Part shown: positions 34,861 through 42,897 of the stretch, one piece after another
Numbering within the stretch: position 1 is the stretch's first letter
How the letters are laid out: each line of letters begins with the position of its first letter
Origin: Natrinema zhouii
Lineage (GTDB): Archaea; Halobacteriota; Halobacteria; Halobacteriales; Natrialbaceae
NCBI RefSeq assembly: GCF_013456555.2
Contig: NZ_CP059154.1
Coordinates: 1,178,001-1,242,000 of the forward strand
Reading direction: 5' to 3'
Length of the DNA: 64,000 nucleotides
Position numbers and translations under genes: made by a program
The notes under the pieces: model-generated
The model's database searches: none
The model's input: the letters and a program-made list of their open reading frames with translations, nothing else
Told to the model about the DNA's origin: nothing

Positions 34861-35180
34861 GAGCGGACGCTCAACGAGGGCACACTTAGCCGTTGGGTTC
34901 GCTCTATAGGGGCCACTGAAACGATGTAGACACCGATCGCAAACTATCGGTCGGTCGGGTGTACAGTGGCTCTCAGTGACTACGATACGCTGTTAGGGTG
35001 TGTAAGGAGCGGTTACGGTCTTCGTCACCGCGTCTGTTCGCCCGATTCGGCCTCGAAATCGCCGGAGGGAACCGTCGTACTATGTCGTCAGTTCCCGCGG
35101 CAGACGGTAGCGTCGCTCGCCCAACCGGAATCGGGCTCCGGACCGGTACGATTAAGTGTCCGTCACCTGCGGTGTTGCGT
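34861..35180. other. Intergenic region with only a promoter recognised
   Basis: About 320 nt. Frames open here translate to non-acidic sequence unlike neighbouring genes. The TATA box for lsm (35150-35157) is the only feature supported. Confidence 0.5.
35150..35157 (+). promoter_or_regulatory. TATA element of the lsm-rpl37e operon
   Basis: GATTAAGT is 24-31 nt upstream of ATG 35181, giving a leaderless transcript covering both genes. Confidence 0.6.
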
Positions 35181-35408
35181 ATGAGTGGACGACCGCTGGA
35201 CGTCCTCGAGGCGTCGCTCGGCGAACGCGTGACGGTGCGACTCAAGAGTGGCGACGAACACGTCGGCGACCTCGCCGGCTACGATCAGCACATGAACCTG
35301 GTGCTCGAGGATGTGACGGTTCCCGTCGAGGGCGAAGTCGACGACGAAGCGCCAGTCGAAGACACAACCATTATACGCGGCGACAACGTCGTTTCGATAA
35401 CTCCATGA
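35181..35408 (+). CDS. lsm: Sm-like archaeal protein Lsm
   Basis: A 75-residue Sm fold protein that forms heptameric rings binding U-rich RNA, acting in RNA metabolism. Sm1 motif [23 protein letters not shown] and Sm2 motif [11 protein letters not shown] are clear. An unusual acidic loop of about 13 residues ([13 protein letters not shown]) lies between the Sm1 and Sm2 strands. The TGA stop overlaps the start of the eL37 gene (ATGA), the conserved archaeal lsm-rpl37e arrangement. Confidence 0.95.
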   Translation: MSGRPLDVLEASLGERVTVRLKSGDEHVGDLAGYDQHMNLVLEDVTVPVEGEVDDEAPVEDTTIIRGDNVVSITP

Positions 35409-35581
35409 CTGGTGCAGGAACCCCGAGCCAAGGAAAGAAGAACAAGACGACTCACACCAAATGTCGTCGCTGCGGAGAGAAGTCTTACCACACCAAAAAG
35501 AAGAAGTGCTCGTCGTGTGGCTTCGGCACGTCCGCCAAACGCCGCAGCTACGAGTGGCAGTCGAAGACCGGCGACAACTGA
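35405..35581 (+). CDS. rpl37e: 50S ribosomal protein eL37
   Basis: A 58-residue zinc-binding large-subunit protein. It begins [20 protein letters not shown], then [20 protein letters not shown] forms the C-x2-C...C-x2-C zinc site. The basic composition fits rRNA binding, in contrast to the acidic neighbours. Length is typical. Translationally coupled to lsm by a four-base overlap. Confidence 0.97.
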   Translation: MTGAGTPSQGKKNKTTHTKCRRCGEKSYHTKKKKCSSCGFGTSAKRRSYEWQSKTGDN

Positions 35582-35675
35582 GCGCTCCGTTCTCCCCTTC
35601 GATTCTGCCGTTTTCTCGAATCACACCGTAGTCACTGCTATTCTCAATCTCGGCTCTCTCCGTTGATTCTGTACT

Positions 35676-35745
35676 CAGTTTCGTCTCTCGGGGCCAGACC
35701 CCAGTTTCGTCTCCCAGAGCCAGACCCCCGTTCCGGCTCTCGGCC
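35676..35745. repeat. Short tandem repeat, unit about 28 nt
   Basis: GTTTCGTCTCTCGGGGCCAG is followed 28 nt later by GTTTCGTCTCCCAGAGCCAG and then a degenerate third copy (GTTCCGGCTCTCGGCCCC). It lies between eL37 and the threonine-synthase-like gene. No open frame is supported. Confidence 0.6.
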
Positions 35746-35820
35746 CCGTCCCTCGAGCCGTCTCGCTGGGGCCGAATCGCCGATGAACAGCCCTTAGTTC
35801 GACGCCGCGAAGGGTCGCGT

Positions 35821-37011
35821 ATGGAGACGACAGACGCCTTTACCGGCCTCGAGTGCGTCGACTGCGGGGCCGCCGTCGACGCTTCCGAGTCCCACCGCTG
35901 CCCGGACTGTGGCGGCGCGCTCGATCCGAGCTACGACTACGACGCGATCGAACTGGATCGCGAAACGCTCGCCACCCGACCGTTCGACTCGCAGTGGCGC
36001 TACGTGGAACTGCTCCCGTTCACTCGCGAGTCGGCAGTGACGACCGGGGAGGGAGCGACGGCGCTCGTCGACTGCCCCGAGCTGGCCGACGAACTCGGCG
36101 TCGGACGCGTGCTGATCAAGGACGAGGGCCGGAATCCGACCGGCTCGAGCACGGATCGCGGCGCGTCGGTGGCCGTCACCGCGGCCGCTCACCACGGCGC
36201 GACCGACGTCGCGCTCCCCTCGACGGGCAACGGCGGACAGGCCGTCGCGGCCTACGCGGGCCGAGCGGGGCTCGACTCGCATGCGTATCTGCCCTCCCGA
36301 TCCGGCTTTACGAACAAGGCGATGGTCAACGTCCACGGTGGCGACATGAACATCGTCGGCGGCCGGTTCGGCGACGCCGCCGGCGCGTTCGAGGAGGGGC
36401 TGGCCGAACACGACGACTGGTACTCCCTCCGATCGTTCGACACTCCCTACCGCCACGAAGGCGCGAAGACGCTGTTCTACGAGACCGCCGAACAACTCGA
36501 GTGGGACGTTCCCGACGCGATCTGTTACCCAACGGGAGCCGGCACCGGGCTCGTCGGACTCGCCAAGGCCGCACGCGAGTTTCGGGAACTGGGTCTGACG
36601 GACGACCTGCCGGCTCTCTACGCCGCCCAGGCGTCGGGCTGTGCACCGATCGTCGATGCGTTCGATGACGACCGCGACGAGCACGAGCCGGTCGAACATC
36701 CCGATACGATCTGTGGCGAACTCGAGATCCCCGACCCCGCGGCGAGCCCGCGAGTCCTCGAGGCGATTCGCGACACCGACGGCGGCGCGGTCGCGACCGA
36801 GGACGCGGACATCCTCGAGGCCGCCGTCCGGGTGGCCCAGACGACGGGACTCGAACTCATCCCGAGCGCGGCGGCGGCCGCGAGCGGGGCGTGGGAGCTC
36901 GCGGAACGCGGCGCGTTCGACGGCGACGAAACGGTCGTCATCGTCAACACGGGATCCGGAAACAAGGAGGCCGACGTGTTGCGAAGCCATCTGATGAGTC
37001 AGGGCGTCTAG
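35821..37011 (+). CDS. Threonine-synthase-like fold type II protein lacking the PLP lysine
   Basis: A 396-residue protein with an N-terminal zinc ribbon (Cys12, Cys15, Cys27, Cys30) followed by a threonine synthase-type fold. It keeps IKDEGRNPTG, LPSTGNGGQAVAAYAG, YPTGAGTGLVGLAKAAREF and VNTGSGNKEAD, which match PLP-binding regions of fold type II enzymes. However, in the usual GSFKDRG motif the sequence is GSSTDRG, so Thr111 stands where the PLP Schiff-base lysine should be. It may have a non-PLP or regulatory role, or use another residue. A zinc ribbon plus this fold is typical of archaeal ThrC paralogs. Isolated gene. Confidence 0.8.
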   Translation: METTDAFTGLECVDCGAAVDASESHRCPDCGGALDPSYDYDAIELDRETLATRPFDSQWRYVELLPFTRESAVTTGEGATALVDCPELADELGVGRVLIKDEGRNPTGSSTDRGASVAVTAAAHHGATDVALPSTGNGGQAVAAYAGRAGLDSHAYLPSRSGFTNKAMVNVHGGDMNIVGGRFGDAAGAFEEGLAEHDDWYSLRSFDTPYRHEGAKTLFYETAEQLEWDVPDAICYPTGAGTGLVGLAKAAREFRELGLTDDLPALYAAQASGCAPIVDAFDDDRDEHEPVEHPDTICGELEIPDPAASPRVLEAIRDTDGGAVATEDADILEAAVRVAQTTGLELIPSAAAAASGAWELAERGAFDGDETVVIVNTGSGNKEADVLRSHLMSQGV

Positions 37012-37232
37012 CGTCGATCCCGTTCTGTACTGCGCTCGAGAACTGAAGCGATTCTCCGTTTTCGGCATCGTTTCTCGAGAGGGACGGCTCTCACCCATCC
37101 CGCGCAGTAGCGGGTAATATCACGCCGTACAGCCGTCAGAACCGGCAGCGGGGGCGAGGGGCGACTAAAAAAGACCGAACGGTTCCACCGACAACGTCTT
37201 GCCTGCGAGGGGAGTAAACGAACCGAGTACCA

Positions 37233-37406
37233 ATGTGTGAACATTCACCAGAGTGTTCGAACGGGGACATGTGCCAGCTCGTCCTCGAGAACGGGCAGAC
37301 TGGTCTCGAGACTGCCGAATACTACTGCAAGGCACACCTCGTGCTACGTATCTGGGAAGTCGAGAACGACAGCTCGATGCGAGCTGTCAGCGCCGAGCAA
37401 CTGTGA
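37233..37406 (+). CDS. Small Cys-rich protein (57 aa)
   Basis: ATG 37233 opens a frame of 57 residues: MCEHSPECSNGDMCQLVLEN at the N-terminus, then ETAEYYCKAHLVLRIWEVEN and ending SAEQL. Cys2, Cys8, Cys14 and a later Cys in YYCKAH with His residues could form a zinc-binding microdomain. Composition is acidic like haloarchaeal proteins and the frame ends cleanly in TGA. TATA-like elements are at 37163-37171 (ACTAAAAAA) and 37212-37219. Function unknown. Confidence 0.65.
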   Translation: MCEHSPECSNGDMCQLVLENGQTGLETAEYYCKAHLVLRIWEVENDSSMRAVSAEQL

Positions 37407-37655
37407 TCGGGCCGAGTGCGCCGGTCAGTTGCAGCCGCCTGTAGCGTACCGACTCGCCGTCGCACAACGCGATCTGCCGCCCGCGACTGGAGACTGAGAT
37501 CAAACGCGGTCGACCGTGCCGTGTGGCGCTCGAGCGGACCAGCAGGTCGAATCTGAATCCGACCTCGATCCTGATCCGCTCCCGGGTTCGATGCGTGATT
37601 CTCGAGACGGGGTCGTTCCGTAGCGCTTTTGCTGGTTGTCGGGAAACGACGCGGT

Positions 37656-38357
37656 ATGACTACCCCCTGGGACGATTGGAACCATATTCTCAAGCTCGAT
37701 CCGGACAAGGAGCTTCCGGACGGCGTGACCTACGGCGATCTCTGTGCGACCGGAACCGACGCGATCGAGGTCGGCGGCACCATGGGAATCACCGAGGAGA
37801 ACATGGGTGCAGTCATCGAGGCCTGCGCCGAACACGACGTCGCGCTCTATCAGGAGCCCTCCAACCCCGAGGTCGTCCTCGAGGACGACGCGCTGGACGG
37901 CTACCTCATTCCGACCGTCTTCAACGCCGGCTCGCCGTTCTGGATCACCGAGGCCCACAAGGAGTGGGTCCGACTCGAGGGCGAACTCGACTGGGAGCGA
38001 ACGACGACGGAGGCCTACATCGTGATGAACCCCGAGGCCGACGTCGCGGAGCTGACGGAGGCCAACTGCGATCTCGGTGCCGACGACGTCGCCGCCTACG
38101 CGACCGTCGCCGAGCACATGTTCGGTCAGGAAATCGTCTACGTGGAGTACTCCGGCATGCTCGGCGACGAGGGCGTCATCGAGGCCGCCGCCGAGGCCAC
38201 CGACGAGTCGACGCTGTTCTACGGCGGCGGCATTCACGACTACGATTCCGCGTACTCGATGGCCCAGTACGCCGACGTCATCGTCGTCGGCGACCTCGCA
38301 CACGACGAGGGAATCGAGGCGGTTCGGGAAACCGTCGCCGCGGCGAACGACGCGTAG
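37656..38357 (+). CDS. Geranylgeranylglyceryl phosphate synthase
   Basis: A 233-residue TIM-barrel prenyltransferase that makes the first ether bond of archaeal lipids, joining geranylgeranyl-PP to sn-glycerol-1-phosphate. Motifs are [24 protein letters not shown] for substrate phosphate, and [19 protein letters not shown] and [11 protein letters not shown] for phosphate binding. Length fits the group I enzyme typical of haloarchaea. ATG 37656. Confidence 0.93.
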   Translation: MTTPWDDWNHILKLDPDKELPDGVTYGDLCATGTDAIEVGGTMGITEENMGAVIEACAEHDVALYQEPSNPEVVLEDDALDGYLIPTVFNAGSPFWITEAHKEWVRLEGELDWERTTTEAYIVMNPEADVAELTEANCDLGADDVAAYATVAEHMFGQEIVYVEYSGMLGDEGVIEAAAEATDESTLFYGGGIHDYDSAYSMAQYADVIVVGDLAHDEGIEAVRETVAAANDA

Positions 38358-38448
38358 ATTGCGATCGACCCGTCTCGAGTCTCCGATCTGCGAGTAGTCT
38401 CCCTGATTTTGTTCCGTTGTAACGACCGCGTCCAGCATCGCGAAGCAG

Positions 38449-39225
38449 TCACTCGTCGGTCAGTTCCCGAAGCCGGGGAAGCGCGTCTGTCACGTCCTCG
38501 CGATAGACCACGTCGGCGATATCGTCACACGGCGTCGGCTCGAGATTGACGATCCCCACGGTCCCGCCGGTCGACGCGGCGAGTCGCGGGAGCGAGGCGG
38601 CGGGCTCGACGACGAGCGAGGAGCCGATCGCGAGGAAGACGTCGCTCTCGCGGGCGAACGAGCGGGCGCGCTGGATGACCGCACCGGGGAGCTGTTCGCC
38701 GAAGAGGACGACATCGGGTTTGAAGACGCCGCCGCAGTCACAGGTCGGCGGCAGTTCGCCGTCGGCCGCGCGTTCGAAAATCGGATCGCCGTCCCGGCGC
38801 TTCCCGCAGTCGGTACAGCGAACCCGCCGAGCGTTGCCGTGGAGTTCGAGGATGGGCGGGTCGCTGTTTCCCCCGCTGCCGTCGACCGCCGCGGCCGCGT
38901 CGCCGTGGAGGCCGTCCGTATTCTGGGTGAGAATCGCCTCGAGGTCGCCGTCCTTCCCCATCTCGGCCAGCGCATCGTGGGCCGCGTTGGGTTCGTAGTC
39001 GCCGCCGAACAGCTCCCGCTGGAGTTCGACGCGGTCCTCCCAGAAGCCCTCGGGATCGCGCTGGAACCGACCGTAGGCGAACTGTCCCTCGTCGAATTGT
39101 TCCCAGACGCCGTCGTCGCCCCGAAACGTCGGGACGCCGGAGGGCGCCGAGATGCCTGCGCCCGTAAACGCGACGACTGCGTCTGCGCTCCGGACGTCGG
39201 CGGCGAGTCGCTCGAGGTCGTCCAT
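38449..39225 (-). CDS. Sir2-family NAD-dependent protein deacylase
   Basis: A 258-residue sirtuin. The NAD-binding GAGISAPSGVPTFRG, TQNTDGLH and catalytic His in ELHGNARRVRC are present. Zinc Cys pairs CTDC and CDC lie about 20 residues apart, the second in the shorter CxC form. It removes acyl groups from lysines, probably of chromatin or metabolic proteins, using NAD. ATG 39225 (MDDLERLAADVRS) is preferred over 39252 because a CGTTTTGCC box lies about 27 nt upstream. Confidence 0.93.
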   Translation of the reverse strand: MDDLERLAADVRSADAVVAFTGAGISAPSGVPTFRGDDGVWEQFDEGQFAYGRFQRDPEGFWEDRVELQRELFGGDYEPNAAHDALAEMGKDGDLEAILTQNTDGLHGDAAAAVDGSGGNSDPPILELHGNARRVRCTDCGKRRDGDPIFERAADGELPPTCDCGGVFKPDVVLFGEQLPGAVIQRARSFARESDVFLAIGSSLVVEPAASLPRLAASTGGTVGIVNLEPTPCDDIADVVYREDVTDALPRLRELTDE

Positions 39226-39408
39226 ACAGTCGGAATCGTACTGGCACGGCAAAACGGTTCGTCTGGCACTGTTGAATGCCGCTCTTCAGACGTACCTTCG
39301 TGTCAAATATTCGTATTGAATAGCTGCGTGCGACGGAGACGACCGTAACGACCCCCATGCTTTTATCGGATCTAGAGGAAGGTCGGTACAGATGAGGCAG
39401 ATTCCTGC

Positions 39409-40089
39409 ATGACGCGACCGGATCAGGACGGGGATGCCGTCAAGGAACTCGTCCGACAGCACTGGAACGGGCGCGCGACGACGTTCGATGACGCGAGCCA
39501 GCACGGCATCCACAGCGAGGAACAGCGCGACCAGTGGCTGGCAGTCCTCCGCGAGTGGACCGGTGACGACCCGCTGCAGGTGCTCGATATCGGGTGTGGG
39601 ACGGGGGTTGTTTCGCTGCTACTGGCGGAACTGGGCCACGACGTCACGGGCGTCGACTTCGCGCCGGAGATGCTCGAGCGCGCCCGGAAGAAAGCCGAAC
39701 AGGCGGGCCGGTCGGCCGATTTCTACCGCGGAGACGCGGAGGCCCTCGCGGTTCCCGACGACACCGTTGATCTGGTCACGGCTCGCCACCTCCTCTGGAC
39801 GCTCCCGAACCCCGAGGCGGCGATCGAGGAGTGGCAGCGGGTCGTCGAACCGGGCGGTCGGATTCTCGTGATCGAGGGCTACTGGGACCACGCCGAACCG
39901 TGGGACGAGTACGAACGAATCCACGATGACCTGCCGATGTACGACGGACGACCGCCCGAAGAACTGCGTGCGGTCCTCGAACGATACGGCCTCCGAGACA
40001 TCGAGTACGAACCGCTCGTCGATTCGGTGTTGTGGGGGCGGGAGCCACACCACGAGTATTACGTTCTGGCCGGCACGGTTTCCCAGTGA
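39409..40089 (+). CDS. Class I SAM-dependent methyltransferase
   Basis: A 226-residue Rossmann-fold methyltransferase. Motif I is VLDIGCGTGVVSLLLAELG, motif II GVDFAPEMLERARKKA, and the post-I acidic loop is YRGDAEALAVPDDTVDLV, followed by RILVIEGYWD. It looks like a small-molecule or quinone methyltransferase (UbiE/COQ5-like), but the target cannot be deduced. Its N-terminal QHWNGRATTFDD is typical of the UbiE-like class. Confidence 0.88.
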   Translation: MTRPDQDGDAVKELVRQHWNGRATTFDDASQHGIHSEEQRDQWLAVLREWTGDDPLQVLDIGCGTGVVSLLLAELGHDVTGVDFAPEMLERARKKAEQAGRSADFYRGDAEALAVPDDTVDLVTARHLLWTLPNPEAAIEEWQRVVEPGGRILVIEGYWDHAEPWDEYERIHDDLPMYDGRPPEELRAVLERYGLRDIEYEPLVDSVLWGREPHHEYYVLAGTVSQ

Positions 40090-40242
40090 GTCGGGTGAGT
40101 CGGAGCCTCGCTGGTCGAACCGTGTTCCGTTTCGCACGGACCGTCGCGATGCCGAACGGATTACCGACTGTGGGTTACGACGGGCCCGCGCATCTCGGTG
40201 CGAACGACTGTGCTTAAGTTCCGCCTACGTGAATCGGGTGGT

Positions 40243-41547
40243 ATGCAGGACAGAACCTACACTGCCGACGCCGAGCCGGGCGACGACGCGACGGTCGCCG
40301 GCTGGGTCCACGAGATCCGCGATCTCGGGGGCATCGCCTTTCTGATTCTCCGAGATACGACCGGCAAGATCCAGATCAAGTTCGAGAAAGACGAGATGGA
40401 CGACGACCTCGTCGAGACGGGGCTGGGTGTCTCCCGCGAGAGCGTCGTCAAGGTTTCGGGCGCAGTCGAGGAAGAGCCCCGCGCGCCGACGGGCGTCGAG
40501 GTCACGCCCGAGTCCGTGGAGGTCGTCGCCCCCGCCGACCCCGAACTGCCGCTGGATCCCTCGGGGAAGGTCGACGCCGACCTCTCGACGCGACTCGACA
40601 ACCGTACCCTCGACCTCCGCAAGGACGAGGTCCAGGCGATCTTCGAGATCCGCTCGGAGATCCTGCGCGCCGTGCGCGAGCAGTTCCGCGAGTTCCGCTG
40701 TACGGAGATCAACACGCCGAAGATCGTCGCCACCGGCACCGAGGGCGGCACCGAGCTCTTCCCGATCACCTACTTCGGCGAGGAAGCGTTCATGAACCAG
40801 TCGCCGCAGCTGTTCAAACAGCTCATCGCCGGCTCGAACGTCGAGCGCGTCTTCGAGATCGGTCCGATCTTCCGCGCCGAGGAACACAACACGCCGCGAC
40901 ACCTCAACGAGGCCACCTCGATCGACTTCGAGGGCGCGTTCTGTGATCAGAACGACGCGATGGACGTCGTCGAGGGCGTCGTTCGCGCCGCCTACGAGGC
41001 CATCGAAGCGAACTGCGGCGACGAACTCGAGGCGCTCGGTCTCGAGGACGAGTTCGGCGTGCCCGAGGAGGCCTTCCCCCGCATCAGCTACGAGGACGCC
41101 ATCGAGCGCATCAACGCGACGGGCGAACTCGACGAACAGCTCGTCTGGGGCGACGACCTCTCGACGGAAGCCGAGAAGGCCCTCGGTCAGGACGTCGGCG
41201 GCCACTACTTCATCACGGACTGGCCCAGCGAGATCAAGCCGTTCTACATCAAGGATCACGACGACGATCCGCAGCTGTCGACCGGCTTCGACCTGATGCA
41301 CCCGCGCATGGAACTGGTCTCGGGCGGCCAGCGCGAACACCGCCACGAGAAGCTCATCGAGGGCTTCGAACAGCAGGGGCTCGACCCCGACCAGTTCGAG
41401 TACTACACCAAGATGTTCAAGTACGGGATGCCGCCCCACGCCGGCTTCGGTCTCGGCGGCGAGCGACTCGTTATGACGATTCTCGGACTGGATAACATCC
41501 GAGAAGCGGTTCTCTTCCCGCGAGATCGCCAGCGTTTGTCGCCGTAG
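40243..41547 (+). CDS. aspS: Aspartyl-tRNA synthetase (archaeal nondiscriminating type)
   Basis: A 434-residue class IIb synthetase charging tRNA-Asp, and in archaea usually tRNA-Asn too. An OB-fold anticodon-binding domain ([20 protein letters not shown]) is followed by the class II core with motif 2 ([20 protein letters not shown]) and motif 3 ([11 protein letters not shown]). The C-terminus [20 protein letters not shown] is the conserved end of archaeal AspRS. ATG 40243 is preceded by a CTTAAG TATA element at about 40213. The stop codon is at the apex of a hairpin that belongs to the array downstream. Confidence 0.95.
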   Translation: MQDRTYTADAEPGDDATVAGWVHEIRDLGGIAFLILRDTTGKIQIKFEKDEMDDDLVETGLGVSRESVVKVSGAVEEEPRAPTGVEVTPESVEVVAPADPELPLDPSGKVDADLSTRLDNRTLDLRKDEVQAIFEIRSEILRAVREQFREFRCTEINTPKIVATGTEGGTELFPITYFGEEAFMNQSPQLFKQLIAGSNVERVFEIGPIFRAEEHNTPRHLNEATSIDFEGAFCDQNDAMDVVEGVVRAAYEAIEANCGDELEALGLEDEFGVPEEAFPRISYEDAIERINATGELDEQLVWGDDLSTEAEKALGQDVGGHYFITDWPSEIKPFYIKDHDDDPQLSTGFDLMHPRMELVSGGQREHRHEKLIEGFEQQGLDPDQFEYYTKMFKYGMPPHAGFGLGGERLVMTILGLDNIREAVLFPRDRQRLSP

Positions 41548-41840
41548 GCGACAAACCTGGGAGCCAGCGAGACGACCGCAGGGAGTCTCGCCGGACCGGC
41601 AGCGACTCTCGCCGTAGGCGAGGTCGCTGTTCGTCGATCGGGGGCTCGTTGGACGACCGGAGGGAGTCCAACGGTGTTCCCGCGAGATCGCCAGAGATTG
41701 AGCCCGTAGGGCGAAATCTCTGGGAGCAAGCGAAACGAGTTTTGCGTGAGCGCCAGCGTCTGTCGCCCTAGGCGGCAGCCTGGGAGCCAGCGAGACGAAC
41801 GCAGTGAGTCTCGCCAGACCGGCAGCGGCTGTCACCGTCG
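41515..41840. repeat. Array of paired hairpins duplicating the aspS 3' end
   Basis: Four tandem modules of 70-90 nt. Each module starts with a stretch that would encode the last residues of AspRS: RQRLSP-stop at 41527-41547, 41597-41617, 41689-41709 and 41751-41771. A fifth copy (41820-41840) reads RQRLSP followed by Ser. Codons differ mainly at synonymous positions. Hairpin A has the stop at its apex; the first is 41534-41543/41547-41556, a perfect 10 bp. Hairpin B follows (41567-41573/41585-41591; 41647-41654/41666-41673; 41730-41736/41739-41745 weak; 41790-41796/41808-41814). Stems covary between modules. It accounts for most of the 396-nt gap between aspS and pantoate kinase. Confidence 0.85.
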
Positions 41841-41911
41841 ACGACGAATTTTCGAGCGTGTTCGAGACCGTCGTCAGATCGGACAGACGAGCCGAGCGCC
41901 GAATCTTCAAC

Positions 41912-41918
41912 GTTATAC
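41912..41918 (+). promoter_or_regulatory. TATA element of pantoate kinase gene
   Basis: GTTATAC lies 26-32 nt upstream of ATG 41944. Confidence 0.6.
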
Positions 41919-41943
41919 CGTTCCGGCCGAAAGCGAGGGCGTA

Positions 41944-42771
41944 ATGCGCGAGGAGGCGACGGCGTTCGTTCCCGGTCACGTGACGGGATTTTTCAGCGCC
42001 CATCCGGCCGATGACCCGACAAAGGCCGGCTCACGGGGTGCGGGACTGACGCTGACAGACGGTGTCGACGTAACGGTCGAACCCGCGACGGAGACGACCG
42101 TCGTACTCGACGGGACGGAAATTGACGTCGAACCAGTAGCGACCGTTCTCGAGACGCTCGACGTCACCGCTCGAGTCGAGGCGGACTCCGAACTCCCGCT
42201 CGGAGCCGGGTTCGGCGTTTCCGGAGCGATGGCCCTCGGGACGGCACTCGCGGCGAACCGCGTGTTCGAACGAAAGCTCTCGCTCAACGAACTCGTGACG
42301 ATCGCCCACGGTGCCGAGGTGCAGGCCGGAACGGGGCTCGGCGACGTGGTCGCGCAGGCCCACGGCGGCGTTCCGATCCGCCTCGAGCCCGGCGGGCCAC
42401 AGGACAACAAACTCGACGCGATTCCGTCGCGGGCGCGCGTCGAGTACCTCTCGTTCGGCGAACTCTCGACAGCCGAGGTGCTCTCGGGTGACACAGAGGC
42501 GTTGACGGCTGCAGGGAAGGAGGCCCTCTCTCGAGTCGTCGAGGAGCCGACGCTGTCGTCCTTCATGTACGCCTCGCGGCTGTTCGCACGCGACGCCGGC
42601 CTGCTGACCGAGCAGGTCATGGAAACGATCGCCGACGTCTCCGCGGTCGAGGGACAGGCGTCGATGGCCATGCTCGGCGAAACCGTCTTCGCGCTCGGGT
42701 CGGGGCTCTCCGACGCGGGCTACGAGCCGTCGGTCTGTGCGACGCATCCGGCCGGTGCCATGCTCCGTTGA
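41944..42771 (+). CDS. Pantoate kinase
   Basis: A 275-residue GHMP-family kinase that phosphorylates pantoate, the first archaea-specific step of CoA biosynthesis. The GHMP ATP loop is LPLGAGFGVSGAMALGTALA. The N-terminal FVPGHVTGFFSAH is the family start, and the C-terminal GSGLSDAGYEPSVCATHPAG is the closing motif. Works with the phosphopantothenate synthetase at 49317. ATG 41944; the extended upstream frame overlaps the hairpin array and is rejected. Confidence 0.92.
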   Translation: MREEATAFVPGHVTGFFSAHPADDPTKAGSRGAGLTLTDGVDVTVEPATETTVVLDGTEIDVEPVATVLETLDVTARVEADSELPLGAGFGVSGAMALGTALAANRVFERKLSLNELVTIAHGAEVQAGTGLGDVVAQAHGGVPIRLEPGGPQDNKLDAIPSRARVEYLSFGELSTAEVLSGDTEALTAAGKEALSRVVEEPTLSSFMYASRLFARDAGLLTEQVMETIADVSAVEGQASMAMLGETVFALGSGLSDAGYEPSVCATHPAGAMLR

Positions 42772-42897
42772 GACTCGAACGACGGTGAACCCATGCAGTC
42801 GTGGTTCGGCTGTACCTGGTCAGCCTGTCGAGACCGGACAGAGAGAAAATACTCATACATCGGTTGACAACCCAGCGGTCACCTCCCTTCGGCCGCT

